Positions 1 to 7,187 of a stretch of DNA of 10,503 nt are shown here, one piece after another. The stretch is from positions 1-10,503 of the forward strand of contig SKTJ01000118.1 of NCBI GenBank assembly GCA_007122565.1. Direction: 5' to 3'. Both the position numbers and the translations under genes were made by a program. Below the pieces are notes generated by a model. It saw only the letters and a list, made by a program, of their open reading frames with translations, was not told where the DNA came from and searched no databases. Source of the stretch: Syntrophomonadaceae bacterium (GTDB lineage Bacteria; Bacillota; Dethiobacteria; DTU022; UBA8154). How positions within the stretch are numbered: position 1 is the stretch's first letter; each line of letters begins with the position of its first letter.

Positions 1-863
1 AGGACAGCTATGAGCAGCAGGCAGGCAGGCCATCCCCCCAGCCCCACCCGTTTAAACAGAAGAAACAAAAGCGTCGCCAGGAGTCCCACGTGCAACCCTG
101 AAACCGCCATCATATGAGCCACACCGGAGCGTCTCACCCCCTCTTCCACCCCGATGTTAAGGGCCTGGCGCTCACCAAAGAGGATAGCCACCAACAGTCC
201 TCCCGCATTAGGAGGCAGGTGGGTTTGCAGAACTGTCTTCATCTTTTCCTTTAGCTCCAGGGCGAAAAGCCGTCCAGCAGAAAGTTCTGTAGAATATCCC
301 CGCACAGTCAGGTCACGTGCTTCGCCGTAAAAAGCGGCGGCTAAGCCCCTCATCTCAAGGAAGGCACGGTAATCAAAGCCACCCGGGTTACGTTTTCCAT
401 CCGGCACAACAAGCACCCCGCGCGCACTGATCTCCTTTCCATAAGCAAGGTCCGTGTCAGTTTCCCCGTTGTAATAGAGGGTTACCCGTACTGTTCCGGC
501 AGCATCCCGCTTTTCTTCCCGGATCAGGATGTGTGTTAACTGCAGCGGAAAAACAACACGGTCATCACGCCACAGGGGTTCATCCGCCACCATTCCCAGT
601 AGCGTGCAACGCTGCTCGTGATAGGGCTGGACAGTGCCGCCCGCTTTGCTAATCGCCAAGTTCAAAGCAAAGGAGCCTGCAGCAAGAAAGAGGAGCAAAA
701 AGGGGATGAGCACCCACAAGCTTTCCCGTCGTGTCCTCAGGTTCCAGGCCGCCCAGAGCAGTGCCGTAATTGCCAGATAAATCCATATTTGAACAGGGAG
801 ATAACGCCCCAGGACAATCCCCAGAATATAAGCAAGCGTCAGAAAAACCAGGATACGGGTCAT
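1..863 (-). CDS. comEC: ComEC/Rec2-type DNA uptake channel, N-terminal part (runs off window)
   Basis: The visible 287 residues are the N-terminal part of ComEC, the inner-membrane protein that carries single-stranded DNA into the cell during natural transformation. Residues 1-70 hold two to three hydrophobic helices. Residues 80-190 form the soluble OB-fold-like segment, with the family-typical NPGGFDYRAFL stretch at about 159-169. Residues 221-260 hold the start of the Competence domain, including GLLVAILFGER and HMMAVSGLHVGL, very close to the HLLAISGLHVGL signature of this family. Full-length members have about 700-800 residues, so the rest of the channel and the C-terminal metallo-beta-lactamase-like domain lie beyond base 1. 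The ATG at 861-863 is preceded by GGGAG seven bases upstream. No frameshift is visible. Its upstream neighbour is the foldase gene, 306 bases away, so it may have its own promoter. Competence itself cannot be inferred, since ComEC is often kept in strains not known to transform. Confidence 0.93.
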   Translation of the reverse strand, partial: MTRILVFLTLAYILGIVLGRYLPVQIWIYLAITALLWAAWNLRTRRESLWVLIPFLLLFLAAGSFALNLAISKAGGTVQPYHEQRCTLLGMVADEPLWRDDRVVFPLQLTHILIREEKRDAAGTVRVTLYYNGETDTDLAYGKEISARGVLVVPDGKRNPGGFDYRAFLEMRGLAAAFYGEARDLTVRGYSTELSAGRLFALELKEKMKTVLQTHLPPNAGGLLVAILFGERQALNIGVEEGVRRSGVAHMMAVSGLHVGLLATLLFLLFKRVGLGGWPACLLLIAV

Positions 864-973
864 GGAAGCACTCCCAATACAACTGATAAGAACAGGGAAT
901 ACTTCTACCTTTTTCCTGGTTTTCCTTTATTCAATTCCTGAATCCTCATCGTAACTAGGTCGGCAAAGGCAAC

Positions 974-979
974 ATTATA
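974..979 (-). promoter_or_regulatory. Possible -10 box for comEC
   Basis: The minus strand reads TATAAT here, about 110 bases upstream of the comEC start. No -35-like hexamer is found at the right distance (the region is GC-rich), so it would need an activator or is a chance match in an A/T-rich stretch. Confidence 0.25.
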
Positions 980-1130
980 ATCTTTTATTTGAGACTGCGG
1001 CCTGCGCACAGGTATCCTGTAACCCGTTTCACTATATGACTGAATATACCCCCATGTCGCCCCCTGCGGTGGCGGCACCATCAGACAATGAAAATGGCGG
1101 AATTCTGCTTTTTCCAGGTTTCTCTTTTCC

Positions 1131-1154
1131 TATCCAACATTCCAACTTTCCAAC
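1131..1154. repeat. Octamer tandem array, 3 copies, after foldase gene
   Basis: Three copies of an 8-bp unit, written on the minus strand as GTTGGAWW, lie end to end. The invariant part is GTTGGA and only the last two bases vary. The array starts 15 bases after the foldase stop codon (TAA at 1170-1172), with a run of six A (minus strand) between. It is one of four short-period arrays in this window. Confidence 0.85.
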
Positions 1155-1169
1155 TTTTTTCCGCATTCT

Positions 1170-2102
1170 TTATATGTGGTACTCTACTTCTGCCGATTGC
1201 CTGAGTGAATACATTAGTTCACCCATTTTATTTGAAAGAAGTTGCATTGTCATCCTTTCATTCACCATATCCCTGACCTCTTCAAAGGTTACCTCCCGGG
1301 CTTCCTCACGATCCAGGACCTCAATAATATGATAACCAAATTGTGATTCCACGACACCGCTGCGCTGGCCTTTCTCCAGGGAAAAGGCGACTTCCTCAAA
1401 TTCAGGAACCATTCTACCCCGCTCGAAAAGGCCCAAATAACCTCCCTGGATGGCGGAGGATTGATCTGTGGAATATTCCCCGGCCAGTTCCCCGAAATCC
1501 TTACCTTCCTCCAACATTTGTATTACATTTTCAGCCTCTTCCATGTTATCCAGCAAAATATGTCGCGCCTCAACCTGTTCATGGATATTAAAAGCGGCCT
1601 GGTTGGCAGCAAAGAATTCCCTTTCATCTTCCTCCGTTATATCAAGTTCACTTTCTGCTATTTTCCGCAGGAACAGTTCTGTTCTCAACTCTTCTCTCAC
1701 GGTTTCTTCTGTTACCCCATACTCGCTTAAAGTTTGGTGAAAGAATTCCGCCATACCGTTAAAACTCTCATCTATAACTTTTTGAATCTCTTCCGTAACC
1801 TCCGCTTCACTAACAACAATACCCTGCTTTTTCGCTTCCTGAATGACCAGTTGGTTCATGATAAGACGATCCAGAATATCCCTGCCACCGGTTGTCAGCA
1901 TAGCCTCGTAAAGCTCGTCCTTGGTGATTTCTTCACCGTTCACTGTGGCTACTACTTCGCCTTCCTGGGAAACGCTATTTAATAGCACGATCGCTGCGCC
2001 TATTAAAAGTAAAACAATGATACCAACCAGCACATGACTGCTCTTAAAACGTTTGTCCTTCTGATCTTTTGGGCTTGATTCCATTGGTTCTATAGAATCC
2101 AT
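1170..2102 (-). CDS. Membrane-anchored parvulin-type peptidyl-prolyl isomerase (PrsA/SurA-like foldase)
   Basis: This 310-residue protein is a cell-surface folding catalyst that isomerises peptide bonds before proline in secreted proteins. A charged N-terminus (1-22) is followed by one membrane helix at about 23-42, then an N-terminal chaperone-like SurA_N/PrsA segment (about 48-165, starting VATVNGEEITKDEL). The parvulin domain spans about 177-264: EARHILL at 178-184, LEEGKDFGELAGEYSTD, GGYLG at 220-224, and FGYHIIEV at 255-262. The parvulin histidines at 181 and 258 are present. There is no cysteine in the protein and so no lipobox. It is therefore held by an uncleaved helix rather than a lipid, unlike classical PrsA lipoproteins. 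The ATG at 2100-2102 is favoured over the ATG at 2082-2084 because AGGAGGAG lies just upstream of it. Transcription probably starts from the promoter at 2231-2259, giving a leader of about 120 bases. The exact substrate is unknown. Confidence 0.9.
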   Translation of the reverse strand: MDSIEPMESSPKDQKDKRFKSSHVLVGIIVLLLIGAAIVLLNSVSQEGEVVATVNGEEITKDELYEAMLTTGGRDILDRLIMNQLVIQEAKKQGIVVSEAEVTEEIQKVIDESFNGMAEFFHQTLSEYGVTEETVREELRTELFLRKIAESELDITEEDEREFFAANQAAFNIHEQVEARHILLDNMEEAENVIQMLEEGKDFGELAGEYSTDQSSAIQGGYLGLFERGRMVPEFEEVAFSLEKGQRSGVVESQFGYHIIEVLDREEAREVTFEEVRDMVNERMTMQLLSNKMGELMYSLRQSAEVEYHI

Positions 2103-2230
2103 GCTGATTCTCCTCCTCTTAAAATATAAAATTTTTTCTGTCTTTTAGATAACAACCTCTTTACCTAGTTCAAGATTTGACGGGTATATCCCTTTTTTGC
2201 AAGTTCATTATTTACGAAGTAATAAAAATT

Positions 2231-2259
2231 ATTCTATACCTTGAGTTTACATTTTTCAA
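2231..2259 (-). promoter_or_regulatory. Sigma-A-like promoter of foldase gene
   Basis: On the minus strand, TTGAAA (2254-2259) and TAGAAT (2231-2236) are separated by exactly 17 bases. Each box differs from consensus by one base. The predicted start near 2224 leaves a leader of about 120 bases before the foldase ATG. The A/T-rich setting raises the chance of false matches, but the spacing is ideal and no better pair is seen in this gap. Confidence 0.6.
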
Positions 2260-2260
2260 G
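2240..2260. promoter_or_regulatory. Inverted repeat CTTGA-N11-TCAAG over the -35 box
   Basis: A perfect 5-base inverted repeat with an 11-base spacer overlaps the -35 hexamer and the spacer of the foldase promoter. Its position would suit a repressor operator. The arms are short, so it could be chance. Confidence 0.25.
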
Positions 2261-2321
2261 AAGTAAATATTGAGAACTGCTCCAGTAGTCAGAGACAAAA
2301 CTTGTTAAGGAAAAGGGGAAA

Positions 2322-2361
2322 GCAGCTAACCCACCCCGCTAAAAGGTGGTAGATTGGCTGC
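2322..2361 (-). terminator. Stem-loop terminator after the activase/membrane-protein unit
   Basis: The minus strand folds into a stem with GCAGCCAA pairing to TTAGCTGC (one G-U-type mismatch) and CCACC pairing to GGTGG, with a small bulge and a loop of about 9 bases. It is followed by a pyrimidine stretch TTTCCCCTTTTCC. It begins 28 bases after the stop of the 76-residue protein. The U-tract is interrupted by C, which makes it weaker than the terminator at 8591-8630. Confidence 0.6.
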
Positions 2362-2388
2362 TTCATTGGCCATCTGTAACGTTTCACT

Positions 2389-2619
2389 TCAGCGAATCAG
2401 CATAAACAGGGCAATGATCAAGGCGGCGGTAAATGCGGCCGTTGCCGCAAGGGCACCACCCCGGCCCATGCTTCCACGGTAATAGTACATACCAGCCAAA
2501 AGGCCGGCCACCGCAACAATAAACAGGAGCAAGGCATTACCCAGCGCCGTCAGCAACAGTAAAAGCACGACCAGCAACGCAGCAAACTGATCAGATAGGG
2601 GCCGTTTGCGTATTTGCAT
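2389..2619 (-). CDS. Small hydrophobic membrane protein, unknown function
   Basis: I do not recognise this 76-residue protein. It has a short basic N-terminus (MQIRKR), a long hydrophobic stretch at about 12-46 that could be two helices broken near G27-N28, a YYYRGSMGRGG connector at 45-55, and a last helix at about 56-75 that ends in arginine. So two or three membrane segments are likely. The open frame extends upstream to 2721, inside the activase gene. The start at 2617-2619 is chosen because GAGGTGG lies five bases before it, while the longer version would overlap its neighbour by more than 80 bases and add a soluble, unconserved-looking tail. It starts 19 bases after the activase fusion stop and is followed by a stem-loop, so the two genes form one transcript. 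It may tether or assist the fusion protein at the membrane, but this is inference from position only. Confidence 0.75.
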   Translation of the reverse strand: MQIRKRPLSDQFAALLVVLLLLLTALGNALLLFIVAVAGLLAGMYYYRGSMGRGGALAATAAFTAALIIALFMLIR

Positions 2620-2638
2620 GCAATCCACCTCACTCGAA

Positions 2639-5600
2639 TTAAGTATTTGTTTCCACTCGTTGGCGAGCCTGGAAGACAAGGCTCTCAATAAATTCGTCCC
2701 GGTTGGCGTTCTCTTTCCCATCGTAATAAATAGTTACCATGGGCAGGTTCAGAGCGGTGCGTAAGGATCCCATCTGGGCTTCGATCACCGAAGCAGGCAT
2801 GCAAGTAAAAGGGGCTACAAACACAGCGCCGCCCACGCCGGCGTTATTCGAGGCAAAAGAGCAGACCCTGCCAATGGCCATAGGGGGTTCTCCGCCATAA
2901 TGATCGGAAACATAAGGACGGGACAACTCCCGGAGTTGCGCCGGTGCGGGCTCAGCCTGATTTTCAAACACACTGCCCAGCGCTGCAAAGAGCCTGTGTT
3001 CATCACGCTCAGCAACCCGGTTCATCAGGGCATATGCGGTTTTGTTGAGCAGATTACGCCAGTTCCGTTCAGTCTCATAAGATGCCAAAGCTTCCTGATA
3101 ATTGATAAAGACGGTATAAGAGAATAGTTCTGAAGCGGGAGCAAGGGATACCTCTCCCCCTTCTGCTTCTATTTTCCTGATAATCTTCTGGTTACAGCGG
3201 TCATCCAAGCGCACATAAAACTCCCCACCCACAAGGATCAGGGGGCGTTTTTCTGTGCGGCGCGGAATAGCAGCAAACTGCTCCGCCGCCGTCTGCAGGA
3301 ATTGTTCCAGGGGTCGCAGGTGCTGCCCCCTGAGTAAAGCGGACATAGAAAAGCGATAATGTTCTAACAGTTCTTCCAGGCGATCGGCGCAGCGGTCGAA
3401 GAGGGCATCGCTCTCCCCCTGTTCCAGTTCGTAGGGCCGGGTGGCATGCAACAATTTATAGAGCAGATCCATTGCCACCATGCCGTTATAAACACCTACG
3501 ATATATCTGATACCGAATCTTTTCATCGTATCCGTAAGTTTAATCGAGCAAATCCTTCCTTCACCGTAGCCGGCGCGGTTGATGATCAGGGACTGTGTGG
3601 GCGCATACAGCCCGTAGCGACATGGCCCGCAGGCCCAACCCTGGAAAAAGACAACATCCTTCTCGTCACTTATTTTGCCGTTCGTGCTGAGATATTCGAG
3701 AAAATCCTGAACGTTCTGGATGAGGGGAAGACATTCGCTGCCGTTAATAAAGCGCTTGGCCAGAGCCAGGTCCCGGTCACTGCTGCGGGGCAGCACCTCA
3801 GCATCAACGCCGTAGTTACGGAACATTGCCGCAAAAACACGTCCATGTCGACTCGGTTCAGGAATCAGGATTTTTTTCCATTCCGGATGATTGAGATAAC
3901 GGGTGCGGGATGAATAAAATTTAGGCCTCGTAAATTCCTGACGGGAGCGGCAGGTGTTCTTAAAGGCTTCGAGCCGCGTGATCATTCCTGCCGGAGCTGT
4001 GTGTTCATCAAGGGTGAGGCGCAGATAGGCAGTCATGCTTCCCAGGTAATGACGCAGCATGGCATTTGGGCCGCACATAAACGGGTCCTGGAAAACAACA
4101 TGAATAAGGGGCAGGCCCGTCTCTTTTGTCCGTTCGTTGAGGAAATTCACCCAGATCACCGTGGAGAGCATTTTCTGCAGTTGCATTGGATAGATATTGT
4201 CCATCTCTGTAAGAAGCAGGGAGAGCTCTTCTGAAAAAATCTCCCGTGCGCCCTCCAGGGCCGGGTCGTTTATTTGTCCCGTATACCAGCCCCGCAGGTA
4301 TTCAAGCAAAAAATCCTGAGGCAGTGCAACAATACCCCGTTCACGGGCATGGCGCAACGATTCCTTGGAGACAAAATCATCAAACACTGTATAGGGCCGG
4401 CCCAGGAAAACTGCTGCAATGCTGTCCCCATGTTTTTTTAATTCGGCCATAACTGTAATGCTTTCTTCCATCATGCTGCGGCGAAATTGCTCTTGCGCCT
4501 CATAGCCCTTGCCCACAGCAGCCTTTAACTTGTCCCGGCTAAAAGCATTACCCATGAGTTTACGGGCTGTCACTTCAAGCTGGTTGCGGATCCGCTCCGG
4601 GCCACCCCGGTAGTTCAACTGGGCGTAGAGCATTTTTTCCGGCGGCACTTTCAGGGAGTTTGTCACGATCCCTTTTACCGTCTGCATGAGGGAGCAAGTA
4701 AAGCCGCGGGGCCAATCGGGCGCCCAGGGCAAAGGTTCCATATCCACTACTTCGGGCACAAATATATAGGAAAGATCCATTTCAGCCAGTTTGCCATAAT
4801 GGCCCACCAGGACCTCCAGGGGATAGCACATCTCCGCTTCCAGTTCCCGCTTCCCTATTTCCAGGATCTCATCATCCGTGGGCGGTGAGAGAACCACCTC
4901 TGCTCCCAGTTCACGGAAAAAAGCAGCCCAGAAGGGGTAGAGATCAAAGAATAATCCGGCCCGGGCAATACCGACACGGAGGCCGCCCCGCCGCGTTTCT
5001 CCGGCAGCCCCGTCGAAGATGCTGTTGCGGCGGACCAGGTAGTCGGGCAGTTCGTGCTCCACTTTTTTCTCCAACCCGGAAAAGCGGCCACAACGGTCCC
5101 CGTAAAGGAATTTGCTACCATCACTGAATGCGATGACGTCCAGCGTGCAATTATGCTCGTGTTCACACTGGGCGCGGCACTTGTTTTTTCCCACCGTGAA
5201 GGCGTTCAAATGCTGCAGACCGTGGAAGGAAAAACGTCCCTCCTGCCCCAGCTCATGGAACATTCTGGCGATCAGAGCGCTACCCAGGGCTCCGGAGAGC
5301 TCGGGGTGGGGCGGCACGATTATTTCACGGTCACACTCAGCGGCAAAGGCAGCAGCCAGGGCATGGTTGTATGCTGTAGCTCCTGAAAAAACAATTTTAC
5401 CTTCCAGGGGACGGCTTTCCACTGTTTTGCTGATATAATTCCGTGCCGCCGAGTAAGCGAGGCTGGCCAGCTGTGCCGAAAGAGGCAGCCCTCGCGAGGA
5501 AGCCGCGATCAGGGCGGACTGGGAAAGGAGGGTGCAGGTGTCCCCCAGGTCAACGGCATACTCAGCGGTAAAGGCACCGCGGGAAAATTCTTCTTTAATA

Positions 5601-6985
5601 TTAACACCCAGCAGTCCGGCCAGGTTTTCCAGGAATGTCCCGGTGCCTGCCGCACAGACAGGGTTCATGTTGTAATCAGATAAAACACCATCGTTAAGCT
5701 GTAAAAACTTGGAATCCTCCCCCCCAATCTCAATAATGGAGAGAGTTCCCGTATCACCGCACAGGTACTTAATCCCCTCTGCCTGGCAGGTAATCTCATC
5801 CACGGCATATTCGGCGCTCAGTATTTTTTGGGAGAGGAAACGACCGGAGCCTGTGGTACAGGCTATCACTTTGGCACCTTCAATCAGTGAACCATAGCGG
5901 CGTTCCACCTCTTTCATGAGCTCCAGCACCTGTAGGGCCGGACGGCCGGCAGTGGGGAAATAGACACCACCAATAAACCGCCCTCCCTTATCCAGAAGGA
6001 CACATTTTGTGGAGACGGAACCGCAATCAACCCCCAAATAAACCAAGTCAAGCTCGTACTCTGCATCAGGAGTAAGGGGTGGCATATATTTCACTTTTTC
6101 CGGGTCAAGGGGAGGGAGTGGGTTTTCCGGTTCATATTTTTCTGTCAAAAGAAAATTCAGCATGGCAGGCAACTTCCCCGCCTCCACTGTTTGTCTCCCC
6201 TGGGCAGCCGCTCCGAGGGCGCTTAAATACTCATGGTCAGGCACAACAATAATCTCCACACCATGACTCTCACAGTATTCGTTTATGTATTTCATCACCG
6301 CAGCATTATTGATCACTCCACCAGCGGCGAGCATCGTGCCGCCCCTGATGCGGTTCTGCGCCACCCCGCTCAGCACCATATCTGTAAGGGCGCGGGCCAT
6401 GCCCGCGGAAACTGAGCTTTGTGTAGCCCCCTCATTAATCGCATGGGTCATATCCGACTTGGCAAAAACGGCGCAACGTCCCGATATCTTTACGGGATTA
6501 TCCGCCTGCAGGGCTACCTCCGCCAGTTCCCGGTCATTGTAACCCATGCGGGAAGCCTGCTGGTACCAGAAAGCGCCACTGCCCGCAGCACACTGGCCGT
6601 TGCGGTTAAAAAATGTCACCGTGCCTCCGGGGCCCAGTTCCAGATAATACATATTTTCATGGCCAAGGGATAAGACTGACTGACACTCAAGGCCACGGTG
6701 GTCCAGTCCCGCCTTCAGCGCTTCAATTTCCAACAGAGGCTTAATCTTCAGGACATTGCCGAGGAGGGCCGCATTGGCACCGGTAAGACCGAAGCGTATC
6801 TCTGTACCATCCCATCCTTCAAGCAGGGCGTCAACGCAATGCCGGGCCGCTTCCACCGGATTGCCTGACGTGGGGACTGAAACCTTTTTTACAACAGAGC
6901 CATCTTCCAGTACTCCTTTAACAGCAAAGGTACCCATATCCAGGCCGAGACCGGGAAGTGACTTTTTATATTTGTCTTTCTCCAT
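2639..6985 (-). CDS. Double-activase / 2-hydroxyacyl-CoA dehydratase-like fusion protein (1448 aa)
   Basis: This giant protein joins two BadF/BadG/BcrA/BcrD-type ATPase (activase) domains to a dehydratase-subunit-like region. Activases of this family use ATP to push an electron from a bridging [4Fe-4S] cluster onto a partner protein. Numbered from the ATG: activase 1 spans about 10-265, with phosphate motif GLDMGTFAVKG, NGQCAAGSG (C132) and SGRCAVFA (C171). Activase 2 spans about 314-575, with GVDCGSVSTKC, VCAAGTGTFLE (C444) and GDTCTLLSQSALI (C484). Next comes a cysteine set C603-x3-C607-x5-C613-x18-C632, then a DUF2229-like region from about 668 (RVGIARAG, EMCYP). The C-terminal HgdB-like part has C1085 (GSECLP), C1119 and C1122 (ACGPCRYG), C1375 and C1395 (FTCMP). 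About 1400-1500 residues is usual for such fusions. The GTG at 6994 is rejected as start: it lies within the Shine-Dalgarno GAGGTG of the ATG at 6983-6985. No separate dehydratase subunit genes are nearby. The family assignment is sure; the substrate is unknown. Confidence 0.9.
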   Translation of the reverse strand: MEKDKYKKSLPGLGLDMGTFAVKGVLEDGSVVKKVSVPTSGNPVEAARHCVDALLEGWDGTEIRFGLTGANAALLGNVLKIKPLLEIEALKAGLDHRGLECQSVLSLGHENMYYLELGPGGTVTFFNRNGQCAAGSGAFWYQQASRMGYNDRELAEVALQADNPVKISGRCAVFAKSDMTHAINEGATQSSVSAGMARALTDMVLSGVAQNRIRGGTMLAAGGVINNAAVMKYINEYCESHGVEIIVVPDHEYLSALGAAAQGRQTVEAGKLPAMLNFLLTEKYEPENPLPPLDPEKVKYMPPLTPDAEYELDLVYLGVDCGSVSTKCVLLDKGGRFIGGVYFPTAGRPALQVLELMKEVERRYGSLIEGAKVIACTTGSGRFLSQKILSAEYAVDEITCQAEGIKYLCGDTGTLSIIEIGGEDSKFLQLNDGVLSDYNMNPVCAAGTGTFLENLAGLLGVNIKEEFSRGAFTAEYAVDLGDTCTLLSQSALIAASSRGLPLSAQLASLAYSAARNYISKTVESRPLEGKIVFSGATAYNHALAAAFAAECDREIIVPPHPELSGALGSALIARMFHELGQEGRFSFHGLQHLNAFTVGKNKCRAQCEHEHNCTLDVIAFSDGSKFLYGDRCGRFSGLEKKVEHELPDYLVRRNSIFDGAAGETRRGGLRVGIARAGLFFDLYPFWAAFFRELGAEVVLSPPTDDEILEIGKRELEAEMCYPLEVLVGHYGKLAEMDLSYIFVPEVVDMEPLPWAPDWPRGFTCSLMQTVKGIVTNSLKVPPEKMLYAQLNYRGGPERIRNQLEVTARKLMGNAFSRDKLKAAVGKGYEAQEQFRRSMMEESITVMAELKKHGDSIAAVFLGRPYTVFDDFVSKESLRHARERGIVALPQDFLLEYLRGWYTGQINDPALEGAREIFSEELSLLLTEMDNIYPMQLQKMLSTVIWVNFLNERTKETGLPLIHVVFQDPFMCGPNAMLRHYLGSMTAYLRLTLDEHTAPAGMITRLEAFKNTCRSRQEFTRPKFYSSRTRYLNHPEWKKILIPEPSRHGRVFAAMFRNYGVDAEVLPRSSDRDLALAKRFINGSECLPLIQNVQDFLEYLSTNGKISDEKDVVFFQGWACGPCRYGLYAPTQSLIINRAGYGEGRICSIKLTDTMKRFGIRYIVGVYNGMVAMDLLYKLLHATRPYELEQGESDALFDRCADRLEELLEHYRFSMSALLRGQHLRPLEQFLQTAAEQFAAIPRRTEKRPLILVGGEFYVRLDDRCNQKIIRKIEAEGGEVSLAPASELFSYTVFINYQEALASYETERNWRNLLNKTAYALMNRVAERDEHRLFAALGSVFENQAEPAPAQLRELSRPYVSDHYGGEPPMAIGRVCSFASNNAGVGGAVFVAPFTCMPASVIEAQMGSLRTALNLPMVTIYYDGKENANRDEFIESLVFQARQRVETNT

Positions 6986-7045
6986 TTGTTTCACCTCAAT
7001 TTAAAAGGAAATACTTTCTATTACACATTTACCCATCTAACCCTT

Positions 7046-7074
7046 TTTATATCAACTGCCCGCCCCCTTGTCAA
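7046..7074 (-). promoter_or_regulatory. Near-consensus sigma-A promoter of activase fusion
   Basis: The minus strand has a perfect TTGACA (7069-7074), a 17-base spacer, and TATAAA (7046-7051, one base off consensus). The predicted start near 7039 gives a leader of about 55 bases, ending in the GAGGTG ribosome site. This is the best promoter match in the window and shows that the fusion gene is transcribed independently of lgt. Confidence 0.75.
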
Positions 7075-7081
7075 GTTTGAA

Positions 7082-7096
7082 CCATAGCCCTTATGG
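7082..7096. promoter_or_regulatory. Inverted repeat ccata-N5-tatgg just upstream of the -35 box
   Basis: A perfect 5-base inverted repeat with a 5-base spacer lies 7 bases upstream of the TTGACA box of the activase-fusion promoter. That is a usual place for an activator site. Short arms mean it may be chance. Confidence 0.25.
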
Positions 7097-7163
7097 AGCA
7101 ACAAGCCCCCTTAACGCTGCCAATAGTTAACATAGCCCTGGCAACGGATTTTTAGTTTTTCTC

Positions 7164-7184
7164 TCCTGACTCCTGACTCCTGAT
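7164..7184. repeat. Heptamer tandem array, 3 copies, directly after lgt
   Basis: Three copies of a 7-bp unit (plus strand tcctgac, the last ending in t) lie end to end. The array begins 3 bases after the lgt stop codon (TAA at 7188-7190). No intrinsic terminator is visible in the remaining 90 bases before the next promoter. Confidence 0.9.
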
Positions 7185-7187
7185 CTT

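Larger units (their letters stand above)
864..1169. other. 306-base gap between foldase gene and comEC
   Basis: No credible gene is seen here; small open frames lack Shine-Dalgarno sites. The gap holds an 8-bp tandem array at 1131-1154, an inverted repeat acagg-tat-cctgt at 1008-1020, and a perfect TATAAT on the minus strand at 974-979 with no matching -35 box at 16-18 bases. It also holds a near-identical 14-base direct repeat at 909-922 and 1108-1121 (13 of 14 bases). A short palindrome with attca/tgaat arms lies at 929-943. There is no clear intrinsic terminator after the foldase gene. The comEC ribosome site (GGGAG) lies at the low-coordinate edge. Confidence 0.6.

Noticed and set aside
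1093..1167. Long-range pairing of aatggcggaa with ttccgcatt around the octamer array
   Set aside because: Nine pairs with one bulge across almost 60 bases is expected by chance in a gap of this size, and no U-tract follows.
2620..2721. N-terminal extension of the small membrane protein to 110 residues
   Set aside because: It would overlap the activase fusion by more than 80 bases. The ATG at 2617-2619 has a good ribosome site five bases upstream and gives a compact membrane protein.
3446..3913. A 155-residue plus-strand open frame, with other long plus-strand frames
   Set aside because: They lie antisense to the activase fusion, UPF0182 and other well-supported genes, have no ribosome sites, and look like no known protein.
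6986..6994. GTG start three codons upstream for the activase fusion
   Set aside because: The GTG is part of the GAGGTG Shine-Dalgarno sequence that serves the ATG at 6983-6985.
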